The notes under the pieces were generated by a model. That model was not told the DNA's origin. It saw nothing but the letters and a program-made list of their open reading frames with translations, and made no database searches. The translations under genes were made by a program, and so were the position numbers. From a virus: a stretch of 59,062 nt of DNA. The DNA lies in IMG/VR virus record IMGVR_UViG_3300023179_007765, positions 1 to 59,062 of that record; one strand, given 5' to 3'. Shown in pieces: positions 8,002 to 15,199 of this stretch (its first letter is position 1; each line of letters starts with the position of its first letter).

Positions 8002-9255
8002 ATGAAGCTGACCTACGCCGATGTGCTCACCACGCTTCCGGTCGATGCCACGTTGCAGGATTACTTGAACCGCTGTACGTTGCCACTGCCGCCCACGCTG
8101 GACTGGACCGATGCTGTTGCTACCTCACGAGCCATCATCGCAGGCATTGAATCCTGCCCGGACACTGCGATCCGCGACAACGTGATTGCGGGGCTGCAGA
8201 CCGCCACGCAGCTGACCCATCCGCGTGCAAACGCTGCGATGTTCCAGGCGGTAATCAACGATGCTGCCGCCGTGTCTGGCTTGGCGACCTGCGCCAGCGA
8301 TCTGCACCGCGCCTTCTGGCTGATGGTTTACCACCCCAAGCTGTTCGAAACCGCCTGTGACGTGGACTACGTTGACAGCCGCGCAGGCCAGGCCCAGCAG
8401 ATCGATTTGGGGGTGCGCCTACCGGTCCGTCGCGACGCAGCGTCGATGGATGCGTTCTGTGCTGCCATCAAGGACTTCTACAAGAAGGAACTGCACTGCG
8501 GCGATGTGGTGATCGGCCAACTGATGGACCGTATCCACGGTACGCAACTGGTGACCATCCATGCCAAGGACCTGGCCACCACCAACCTTAAGTTCATCGG
8601 CAATGTCCTCTCGCGAGGTGTTGACCATCCGACCATTCACATGGCCCTGGAATACTCCTCACGCACCGGTGTGGCGCGCACGTTGATCAAGGGCGGCGAG
8701 AAATACAACCGGATGCTGGCCAACGCCTTCGCCGAGCATCTGCTGGGCGTGAAGGTCGACGCTCACCGATTGAAACCGCCGCCGCTGGATCTGTCCGGCT
8801 TGCGTGGTGGATTCCACGTGCAGCAAGCGCATCACGACGGCTTTGCGGTGCTGCAGCTCAAGTCCATCACGGTCGTGACACCCGATAAAAAGCTGCGCGG
8901 CGAATTCAATGCCACCGCTGCCAGTCAGCAGCAAAGTGTCGCTGAGTTGATGGCCGAAAACCTGCCCAACGACAACCCGCTGGCCCACCACTGGGAAGTG
9001 GCCGCAGCCACCATTAACCTGTACTACCCGCCCGCTAATGGCAAAAAAGCCCGGGTGGTGTCGGTCGAGGTTACCAGTCGGGGCCGACTCAATCTGCACA
9101 AGTTTGATGACAAGCTGCGCCAACAGCTAGAGGGTTATCTGGTTGAGGCCGGCATCCTGGGCCCCAATCAGACACTGACCATGAATGAGATCGATATCCG
9201 TGAGCGCCCAGACCTCGGCCCGCAGCACAGCGATCTGGCAGAGGTTGAAGAGTGA
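8002..9255 (+). CDS. Conserved hypothetical protein downstream of the LexA-like repressor
   Basis: 417 residues from ATG 8002, behind an AAGGAG at 7991; TTG 7999 is possible but less likely. No catalytic motif was recognised. The N-terminal third is helical (TSRAIIAGIESCPDTAIRDNVIAGL). The central part looks alpha/beta (LGVRLPVRRDAASMDAFCAAIKDFYKKEL). The C-terminal part has NLYYPPANGKKARVVSVEVTSRGRLNLHKFDDKLRQQL-type strands. It lacks signal or membrane segments. It abuts the next gene and is separated from the repressor by only 42 bases, so the three are probably one SOS-controlled unit ending at the terminator at 10261. Function unknown. Confidence 0.72.
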   Translation: MKLTYADVLTTLPVDATLQDYLNRCTLPLPPTLDWTDAVATSRAIIAGIESCPDTAIRDNVIAGLQTATQLTHPRANAAMFQAVINDAAAVSGLATCASDLHRAFWLMVYHPKLFETACDVDYVDSRAGQAQQIDLGVRLPVRRDAASMDAFCAAIKDFYKKELHCGDVVIGQLMDRIHGTQLVTIHAKDLATTNLKFIGNVLSRGVDHPTIHMALEYSSRTGVARTLIKGGEKYNRMLANAFAEHLLGVKVDAHRLKPPPLDLSGLRGGFHVQQAHHDGFAVLQLKSITVVTPDKKLRGEFNATAASQQQSVAELMAENLPNDNPLAHHWEVAAATINLYYPPANGKKARVVSVEVTSRGRLNLHKFDDKLRQQLEGYLVEAGILGPNQTLTMNEIDIRERPDLGPQHSDLAEVEE

Positions 9256-9257
9256 CG

Positions 9258-10238
9258 ATGAGCCCGCGTGCGCTGGCCTGGCAGCTGGCGTGCAGGCTGT
9301 ATGCGGTTGGCTACCCTGTCAAGGAAGCCAGCCTCAGCGGCAATGAGCGCATCGGTCTGAAACGGCTGCAGCAGGACAAGGCGGTGGAATTGGCACCGGT
9401 GCGACTGGACTATGTGATGTGCCCCTATTGCCAGCAACTGGATGGCCCGGTGACACTGGAGGACGGCAAGATGGTCTGTCACTGCCCGGACTGTGGCCCG
9501 GTCGAATTGGACGACGAGGACAAACAGGCCTGGCAACTCAAGCCAGGTTGGCTCGCCCGCAAGATCCGCGCTGCGCTCAACCTCGATGGCAGCCAATACG
9601 CCGAGCTGGGCCAGGACATCGTGCGTCTGGGACTATTTGATCGGCACCCGGTCGTGATCGCGCCCAAGCTCATCACCCTGCAAACCTGTCCGGATCTCAT
9701 CGAGCGAACACGGGTGGGGCGCTGCGCCGAGCCCTGGTTCTTCACGCCTCGGCCGTTGAACAATGTCGACACCCAGGTGTTGGGCCGGTCGGCCTACTGG
9801 TGGTCGCTGGAAGAACGGTTCGTGCTCTTCGGCGGCAGCTTGAGCTTCATCCCGCCAGGTGCGGTGATTGACGAACTGGGTAGCGAACCATCGGGGCCGA
9901 CGCACGGGCCGTTCTCGGCGGATTTCCGCTGGGTGTTTCTGGACGATGTGCCAGACGATCCTGTGCTGCTGTCGGAGAAGCAGAGTGCGATATTCAAGGC
10001 CTTGTGGCATTTTCGGGGAGAGCCACAGTCCGGCGAAATCATCCTGCGCAAGGCCCACGCCGAAAGCGACCGACCGGGCGATCTGTTCAAGATCAAATCG
10101 CAGAACAAGGGCGATCCGCGCTACGAACGGCAGAAGCTGGCGTTCGACACGCTGGTGATGCGCAAGAAGGACCGCGAAAGCAGTTACTGGATGCCGTGCG
10201 CGGCACCACTAAAGGTCAGCACACCCAGCACGGCCTGA
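9258..10238 (+). CDS. Hypothetical protein with N-terminal zinc ribbon
   Basis: 326 residues from ATG 9258 (a GTG at 9252 overlaps the previous stop). The start region resembles a short helical domain (RALAWQLACRLYAVGYPVKEASLSGNERI, in part). It is followed by a four-Cys zinc ribbon: CPYCQQLDG about residues 55-62 and CHCPDCGPVEL about residues 76-86. The remainder has winged-helix-like parts (SEKQSAIFKALWHFRGEPQSGEIILRKA, in part), suggesting DNA binding. It is the last gene before the terminator at 10261. Paired with the 8002 gene it may form a two-component accessory unit of the repressor transcript. No named family was recognised. Confidence 0.7.
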   Translation: MSPRALAWQLACRLYAVGYPVKEASLSGNERIGLKRLQQDKAVELAPVRLDYVMCPYCQQLDGPVTLEDGKMVCHCPDCGPVELDDEDKQAWQLKPGWLARKIRAALNLDGSQYAELGQDIVRLGLFDRHPVVIAPKLITLQTCPDLIERTRVGRCAEPWFFTPRPLNNVDTQVLGRSAYWWSLEERFVLFGGSLSFIPPGAVIDELGSEPSGPTHGPFSADFRWVFLDDVPDDPVLLSEKQSAIFKALWHFRGEPQSGEIILRKAHAESDRPGDLFKIKSQNKGDPRYERQKLAFDTLVMRKKDRESSYWMPCAAPLKVSTPSTA

Positions 10239-10260
10239 CCTGACACCTCCACCGCCCTGA

Positions 10261-10300
10261 CGGCGAGCCACTCGGATTCCGGGGGCTCGCCGTTTTCTTT
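10261..10300 (+). terminator. Rho-independent terminator
   Basis: CGGCGAGCC (10261-10269) and GGCTCGCCG (10284-10292) form a 9-bp perfect stem followed by TTTTCTTTT. It ends the repressor transcript and insulates the replication genes. Confidence 0.9.
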
Positions 10301-10357
10301 TGGGGCGTCTCGGTTGCGTGCTGTCTTCTGCCGCCATTTGCTGGGCTTTCGGTCCAA

Positions 10358-10410
10358 CCAGGAACTGCGACTTTCCCGCCAGTTCCTGGTTCAGTTCCTT
10401 ATCAGTTCCT
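10358..10410. promoter_or_regulatory. CAGTTCCT repeat array, operator- or iteron-like
   Basis: CCAGGAACTG (10358-10367) is mirrored by CAGTTCCTGG (10380-10389), followed by direct copies of CAGTTCCT at 10392 and 10403. The three direct copies start 12 and 11 bp apart, about one helical turn. They lie 55-105 bp before the first early gene at 10465. This suggests a protein-binding array controlling the replication operon, or an origin element. The binding protein is unknown. Confidence 0.65.
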
Positions 10411-10464
10411 CGTTGAATTTCAAAACTGCAGGCGTTGTTCAACCACCTGAAAAGGAAACACGCC

Positions 10465-11019
10465 ATGCAGCAAATCACTGCAATTTCAACGGCCAAATCG
10501 GCCACGGCTTCGGCCACCCATCAACCGACTGGCCCCGTTCTCGACATCGGCAGTCTCCCCCTCCAACTCGAAGACCTGACGCGCGAGCGCATCAAGGCGC
10601 TCCCCAAGCCGGCACTGCAGGAGCTTTCCGTCCTGCTCGCCGAAATGGACCGTGGCATCGGCCACGCCCGTGAGCAGCTGACCGCTGCACTCGATGACCT
10701 CTACGGCGACGCCGCCCGTGCGCAATTGCTCGATGCGGGCAAGGACACCGGCACCACACACCTGAGCGACGGCGAGTTGGCCGTCACCGTCGAGATCAAG
10801 AAGTCGGTCGCCTGGGATCAGGACGAACTGGCCGCCATCGCACAGCGCATCGCCAGCAATGGCGACGACCCCGCTGAATACATCGACGTGAAGTATTCGG
10901 TTTCTGAGCGCAAGTTCGCCGCCTGGCCGGAAACCCTGCGTCGTCCCTTCGAGGCGGCTCGCACTTTGAAGCCAGCCAAGCCGACCTTCCGTCTGGCACT
11001 CGTTTGGGAGGGCAAGTGA
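10465..11019 (+). CDS. Conserved phage early protein, unknown function
   Basis: 184 residues from ATG 10465 behind GAAAAGGAAA. The middle is helical (RIKALPKPALQELSVLLAEMDR). A C-terminal segment, EYIDVKYSVSERKFAAWPE followed by TLKPAKPTFRLALVWEGK, recurs in phage early operons. It is first in the tightly packed early operon and overlaps the start of the Sak4-like ATPase by one base. The partner and context suggest a helper in DNA recombination or replication. No enzymatic motif seen. Confidence 0.72.
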   Translation: MQQITAISTAKSATASATHQPTGPVLDIGSLPLQLEDLTRERIKALPKPALQELSVLLAEMDRGIGHAREQLTAALDDLYGDAARAQLLDAGKDTGTTHLSDGELAVTVEIKKSVAWDQDELAAIAQRIASNGDDPAEYIDVKYSVSERKFAAWPETLRRPFEAARTLKPAKPTFRLALVWEGK

Positions 11020-11876
11020 TGGCACTCCCAATCATCAGCGCCGACCAGCGCCTCTCAGAAAAACGCTGCGCCAAGGTCGCCCTTGTCGGGATTCCAGGGG
11101 CTGGGAAGACCTCCCAGATCCGCACCCTGAATGCCGCCAGCACCTTGCTGGTGGACACCGAGGCGGGCGACCTGTCCATCCTCGACTGGGCCGGCGACAC
11201 CCTGCGCCCGCGTACTTGGCCGGAGTTCAAAGACCTGGTGGTGTTCCTCGCTGGGCCGAGCCCCAGCGCCAATCCGGACCAGGCCTTCTCGCAAGCCCAC
11301 TTTGATCACGTCTGCCAGAAGTACGGCGATCCGGCGCAGCTGGCCAAGTACGACACCTACTTCGTGGATTCGCTGACCGTGCTTTCGCGGATGTGCCTGG
11401 CCTGGTGCAAGACCCAGCCGGCGGCCTTCAGCGAAAAAACCGGCAAGCCCGACACCCGGGGCGCCTATGGCTTGCTCGGCACCGAAATGATCGGCGCGCT
11501 CACCCACCTCCAGCACGTGCGCGACAAGCACGTCATCTACGTCTGCATCCTGGAAGAGAAGCTCGACGACTTCAACCGCCGTGTCTACCAGCTGCAGCTC
11601 GAAGGTGCCAAGACCTCGGCCGAGCTGCCTGGCGTGCTCGATGAAGTCATCACGCTGGCCATCTTGAAGGCAGACGACGGAACCCCCTACCGCGCCTTCG
11701 TCACCGGTGCGGACAACACCTGGGGTTTCCCGAGCAAGGACCGCAGCGGCCGGCTTGCCCCCATCGAAGAACCCCACCTCGGAAAGCTCATCGCCAAGTG
11801 CCTCGGCCGCGATGCCGTTGCGGCGCAGGCCACCGCTTTCCCCCCGGTCACCTCATCCAACGAGTCTCAGGAGTAA
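11019..11876 (+). CDS. Sak4-like RecA-fold ATPase (phage ATP-binding recombination protein)
   Basis: 285 residues. Walker A is GIPGAGKT (residues 24-31), followed by LLVDTEAGDLSILDW, and a Walker B-like YDTYFVDSLTVLSR. This compact RecA-type NTPase of the AAA_24 kind matches the Sak4 single-strand-annealing/recombination group found in many phages, which works with an SSB encoded next door. Here the SSB-like gene follows after 6 bases and a Cas4-like nuclease comes three genes later, completing a recombination set. ATG 11019 overlaps the previous stop. Confidence 0.82.
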   Translation: MALPIISADQRLSEKRCAKVALVGIPGAGKTSQIRTLNAASTLLVDTEAGDLSILDWAGDTLRPRTWPEFKDLVVFLAGPSPSANPDQAFSQAHFDHVCQKYGDPAQLAKYDTYFVDSLTVLSRMCLAWCKTQPAAFSEKTGKPDTRGAYGLLGTEMIGALTHLQHVRDKHVIYVCILEEKLDDFNRRVYQLQLEGAKTSAELPGVLDEVITLAILKADDGTPYRAFVTGADNTWGFPSKDRSGRLAPIEEPHLGKLIAKCLGRDAVAAQATAFPPVTSSNESQE

Positions 11877-11882
11877 CCCGCC

Positions 11883-12530
11883 ATGTCCAACTGGAACGAT
11901 TTCAACGACGCTGAACAGCAGCCGTCCTTCGACCTCATCCCGCGCAACACGGCGGCCAAGCTGCGCCTGACCATCAAGCCCGGTGGTTTCGATGACCCGG
12001 CACAGGGCTGGACGGGTGGCTGGGCCACCCAGAGTTTCGACACCGGCGCGGTCTATCTCGCTTGCGAAGGCGTGGTGATGGAAGGCCCGTTCGCCAAACG
12101 CAAGATCTGGTGGAATGTCGGCCTGCACAGCGCCAAGGGACCGACCTGGGGGAACATGGGCCGGACCTTCATCCGCGCCGCGCTCAACTCCGCGCGCAAC
12201 GTCCACCCCGCCGACAACAGCCCCCAGGCCCAGGCCGCCCGTCGCATCAGCGGTTTCGGCGATCTGGATGGCCTTGAGTTCGCCGCACGCATCGACATCG
12301 AGAAGGATGGTCGCGGCGAGGACCGCAACACCGTCAAGGCGGCCATCGAGCCGGATCACCGCGACTACGCCCTGATCATGGGTGTTCTGCCAAAAACGGG
12401 GGCTGGCAATCCGGGTGGCAATTCCGGCGCACCGGCCGCCGTTGCAGCGCCGGGCTACACCCCGCCTGCTGCTGCCGCACGTCCTGCCCAATCCACCGTC
12501 CCCAGCGGCAAGCCCGCCTGGGCGCAGTGA
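11883..12530 (+). CDS. SSB-like phage DNA-binding protein
   Basis: 215 residues. The N-terminal 140 residues suggest a beta-rich OB-like fold (AKLRLTIKPGGF, GAVYLACEGVVMEGPFAKRKIWWNVGL). A flexible Gly/Pro/Ala-rich tail ends GKPAWAQ. This layout, a folded head and a disordered tail placed directly after a Sak4-like ATPase, is that of phage single-strand-binding proteins. The assignment rests on context and architecture; no strict SSB motif is visible. Confidence 0.68.
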   Translation: MSNWNDFNDAEQQPSFDLIPRNTAAKLRLTIKPGGFDDPAQGWTGGWATQSFDTGAVYLACEGVVMEGPFAKRKIWWNVGLHSAKGPTWGNMGRTFIRAALNSARNVHPADNSPQAQAARRISGFGDLDGLEFAARIDIEKDGRGEDRNTVKAAIEPDHRDYALIMGVLPKTGAGNPGGNSGAPAAVAAPGYTPPAAAARPAQSTVPSGKPAWAQ

Positions 12531-12544
12531 GGGAGGGCGTGACG

Positions 12545-13405
12545 ATGATGAGCACACCTATTCTCACGACCAGCCACTACGGCGTGGTGCGTTTCGGTGA
12601 CCTGGCGGTCGAAGCCGTGGTGCTGGAAGACGGCACCCGGGGTTATGTCCAGCGCCAGCTGGCCACCGCCATCGGGCTGCACGAATCGCGCCGGGGCAGC
12701 CAGCTCAAGACGCTGCTGTCGGATGTGGCCCCCGGTGCAGCGGAGGTCCTGCAGGAAAACGCCTGCAGCATCCGTCTGCCCTCCGGCCAGACCACGGCGT
12801 TCTTTCCGGCCGGGGTGATCAGCGAGGTCGCCTCCGGCGTGATCGACGCCGCGCTGGAAGGCCGGCTGCACCGCAAGCGCCAGCACCTGGTGCCCAACTG
12901 CCAGCGCATCCTCAAAGCTCTGGCCAAGACCGGCGAGGTCGCGCTGATCGATGAGGCCACCGGTTACCAGTACCACCGCGCACCCGATGCGCTGCAGGCC
13001 TTGATCTCGCGTCTGCTGCGCGAGCGGGTGGCCAGCTGGGAGCGGCGTTTCAGCCCCGACTACTACCGGGCGCTGTTTCGCCTGTTCGGCTGGCACTACC
13101 AGGGCCATCAGCAAAACCCGCCGGCGGTGATCGGCCAGATCACCCTGCGCTGGGTGTACGACGTGATCATGCCCCGCGAAATCATCGAGGAGATCCGCAA
13201 CCGCAAGCGCCTCTCCGACAAGGCGCACCAGTGGCTCAGCGAGGGCGGTCTCGCCCTCCTGGAAAAGCAGATCCACGCGGTGACCATGATCGCGCGTTCG
13301 TCGATGACGTATCGGGACTTTGACACCCGCTGCGCCACGGCGTTTGGCAGCCAGCCGCTGCAGATGACCCTCTTCATCGGTGCGCTGGAGGGGGGCAATG
13401 AATGA
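12545..13405 (+). CDS. P63C-domain phage protein
   Basis: 286 residues from ATG 12545, behind GGGAGGG. The C-terminal half carries the P63C-type signature: SPDYYRALFRLFGWHY about residue 167, then a PPAVIGQITLRWVYDVIMP stretch and EEIRNRKRLSDKAHQWL. The N-terminal half (FGDLAVEAVVLEDGTRGYVQ) resembles the Bro/antirepressor-like start seen with P63C. Such proteins occur in prophages and are thought to act in regulation, but their biochemistry is unknown. It overlaps the next gene by 4 bases (ATGA). Confidence 0.82.
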   Translation: MMSTPILTTSHYGVVRFGDLAVEAVVLEDGTRGYVQRQLATAIGLHESRRGSQLKTLLSDVAPGAAEVLQENACSIRLPSGQTTAFFPAGVISEVASGVIDAALEGRLHRKRQHLVPNCQRILKALAKTGEVALIDEATGYQYHRAPDALQALISRLLRERVASWERRFSPDYYRALFRLFGWHYQGHQQNPPAVIGQITLRWVYDVIMPREIIEEIRNRKRLSDKAHQWLSEGGLALLEKQIHAVTMIARSSMTYRDFDTRCATAFGSQPLQMTLFIGALEGGNE

Positions 13406-13965
13406 CCGGGCAATGCTGGGCTTGCCGCCGGCAGGCCCGTGGCTTCGGCCACAGCGACAACCGCTTCAAGGTGGGGGAGTCCCGCCGGTATCCGATGGAC
13501 TGGGTCTTCTGCAGCCGCCAATGCCAGGACGCGTTTCACGCGATCTACGGGCAGTGGCTGCGCACCGACCCTCGGCAGGAGGACGTGCTCATGGTGGATA
13601 AGACCGAATTCGAGCGCGCAGCGATGCGCCAGTGTCTGAAGTGGTTCGGCGAGGCGGCTGGTGAGATCGGCTTCGACAAACCGCTCGGACACTACAGCGA
13701 GGCTGAGGCCTTGCAGGTGATCGAGGCCATCGTCACCGGCTGGACGGAAGCCATGGCAGCTCATCACCAGCAGGCGAAGTACCCGCCGGTGCGGGGCATC
13801 GCGCCCTACGAGACGCAGGCACCGCAGCCTGTGGCCACGTTGGAATCGGCGTCGGCACCGGCCTTCGACCCCGCCAATCCCTTCGCGGATCTGGAGGATG
13901 ACCTGCCCTGGGAGACCGGGGAGCCGGTGGTGGCCAAGGGCACTCAGCGTGGGAGGGCGAAGTGA
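13402..13965 (+). CDS. DUF6511-like zinc-finger phage protein
   Basis: 187 residues. The N-terminus has CWACRRQARGFGHSD and WVFCSRQCQDAF, a CxxC...CxxxC treble-clef or zinc ribbon. The remainder is helical with a Pro/Ala-rich tail. The sequence around ARGFGHSDNRF is characteristic of DUF6511 proteins of phage replication regions. Its translational coupling on both sides (ATGA overlaps) puts it in the recombination operon. Role unknown. Confidence 0.72.
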   Translation: MTGQCWACRRQARGFGHSDNRFKVGESRRYPMDWVFCSRQCQDAFHAIYGQWLRTDPRQEDVLMVDKTEFERAAMRQCLKWFGEAAGEIGFDKPLGHYSEAEALQVIEAIVTGWTEAMAAHHQQAKYPPVRGIAPYETQAPQPVATLESASAPAFDPANPFADLEDDLPWETGEPVVAKGTQRGRAK

Positions 13966-14723
13966 TGCTGGACTTCAATCATCGCCCCGCCTTCCACGAG
14001 CGGGTGACCGGCTTCATCGATTCCGCCCTGGATGTCGAGCGCGCCGGGCAAACCCCGCGCGACTACCTCGGCGCCTCCCGGCTGGGCGTGGCCTGCGAAC
14101 GGGCGCTGCAGTACGAGTACGCCGGTGCGCCGGTCGATCCCGGCCGGGGTTTCTCCGGCCGCATCCTGCGGGTGTTCGAGGTCGGCCATGTGCTGGAGGA
14201 CCTGGCCGTGCGCTGGCTGCGCATGGCTGGCTTCGAGCTGCACAACCAGAAGGCAAACGGTGGCCAGTTCGGCTTCTCGGTGGCAGGTGGCCGGATCAAG
14301 GGCCACGTCGATGGGATCATCACGGCGGCACCACCAGAGCTGGGCCTGTCGCTCCCGATGCTCTTCGAGTGCAAGACCATGGCCGACAAGCACTGGAAAG
14401 CCTGTGCCAAGTCCGGGGTCGCGTTCACCAAACCGGTCTATGCCGCCCAGATGGCGACCTACCAGGCCTACATGGAAGGCGCGATCCCTGGCATCAGCCG
14501 TAACCCGGCGCTCTTCACCGCCATCAACAAGGACACCCAAGAGCTGTGGTTTGAGCTGGTGCCCTTTGATGCGGCGCTCGCCCAGAAGATGTCCGACCGC
14601 GCGGTACGAGTGATCCAGGCAACCGAAGCCGGCGAGCTCTTGCCCCGCGCCTTTGCCGAGGCCAGCCACTTCGAGTGCAAGTTCTGTAGCTACGCGCAGC
14701 GCTGCTGGGGAGGTGTGTCATGA
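13965..14723 (+). CDS. Cas4/RecB-like PD-(D/E)XK nuclease with 4-Cys cluster
   Basis: 252 residues. The nuclease core shows Asp116 (GHVDGI), Glu135-x-Lys137 (LFECKTM) and QMATYQAYM, the expected D, E-x-K and Q-x-x-x-Y motifs. Cys44 (ACERALQYEY) together with Cys238, Cys241 and Cys247 (FECKFCSYAQRCW) forms the Fe-S cluster arrangement of Cas4 and AddB. It probably acts as the exonuclease that makes single strands for the Sak4/SSB pair. It starts on the previous stop codon. Confidence 0.86.
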   Translation: MLDFNHRPAFHERVTGFIDSALDVERAGQTPRDYLGASRLGVACERALQYEYAGAPVDPGRGFSGRILRVFEVGHVLEDLAVRWLRMAGFELHNQKANGGQFGFSVAGGRIKGHVDGIITAAPPELGLSLPMLFECKTMADKHWKACAKSGVAFTKPVYAAQMATYQAYMEGAIPGISRNPALFTAINKDTQELWFELVPFDAALAQKMSDRAVRVIQATEAGELLPRAFAEASHFECKFCSYAQRCWGGVS

Positions 14724-15199
14724 GCACAGCCTTCAAGCAGCGCAAACCGGCCAAGGCCACCCAGACGGTGTGGGTCGAGCGCTGGACGCCGCCCAAACCC
14801 CTGGTCGGGCTGCAGGCCATCGAGAAGGTGTTGAACCGTCACACCTTCCTGGTGACCCCTGAATCTCGGCTGGTGGTGGCGGTGATCGCCCGCGCCATTC
14901 ACGACAGCTTGAGTCTCTCCAACCGCCGGATGCGGCGGGAGGCACGGCGCTTTCTGCTCGGGGATGACCTCACGCTCTGGTGCGACCTGGTTGGCCTGCA
15001 TCCGGACTTTGTGCGCTTCGTGGCCAGGAAGGCTGGCTACCTCGCCGATGAAAAGGCGCACTGGCAGAAGGTTCCGATCAAGGTGCCGGTGTCTTCGGTT
15101 CCACCCGAGCCGGTGGTCAGCGCCAGCAGCTCACCCGTGCATTCCATCACCTGCCAAGCCCACACCCACCAGCCACAGGGAGGACTGATCCATGCTTGA
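14720..15199 (+). CDS. Phage protein of unknown function in the replication operon
   Basis: 159 residues, basic N-terminus (MSTAFKQRKPAKATQ), helical middle (RLVVAVIARAIHDSLSLSNRRMRREARRFLL, in part) and a Ser/Pro/Val-rich tail. It overlaps genes on both sides by 4-8 bases, so it is translationally coupled to the nuclease and the primase. The short DDLTLWCDLVGLHPDFVR segment also occurs in small phage proteins near terminase or primase genes. No activity can be named. Confidence 0.68.
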   Translation: MSTAFKQRKPAKATQTVWVERWTPPKPLVGLQAIEKVLNRHTFLVTPESRLVVAVIARAIHDSLSLSNRRMRREARRFLLGDDLTLWCDLVGLHPDFVRFVARKAGYLADEKAHWQKVPIKVPVSSVPPEPVVSASSSPVHSITCQAHTHQPQGGLIHA

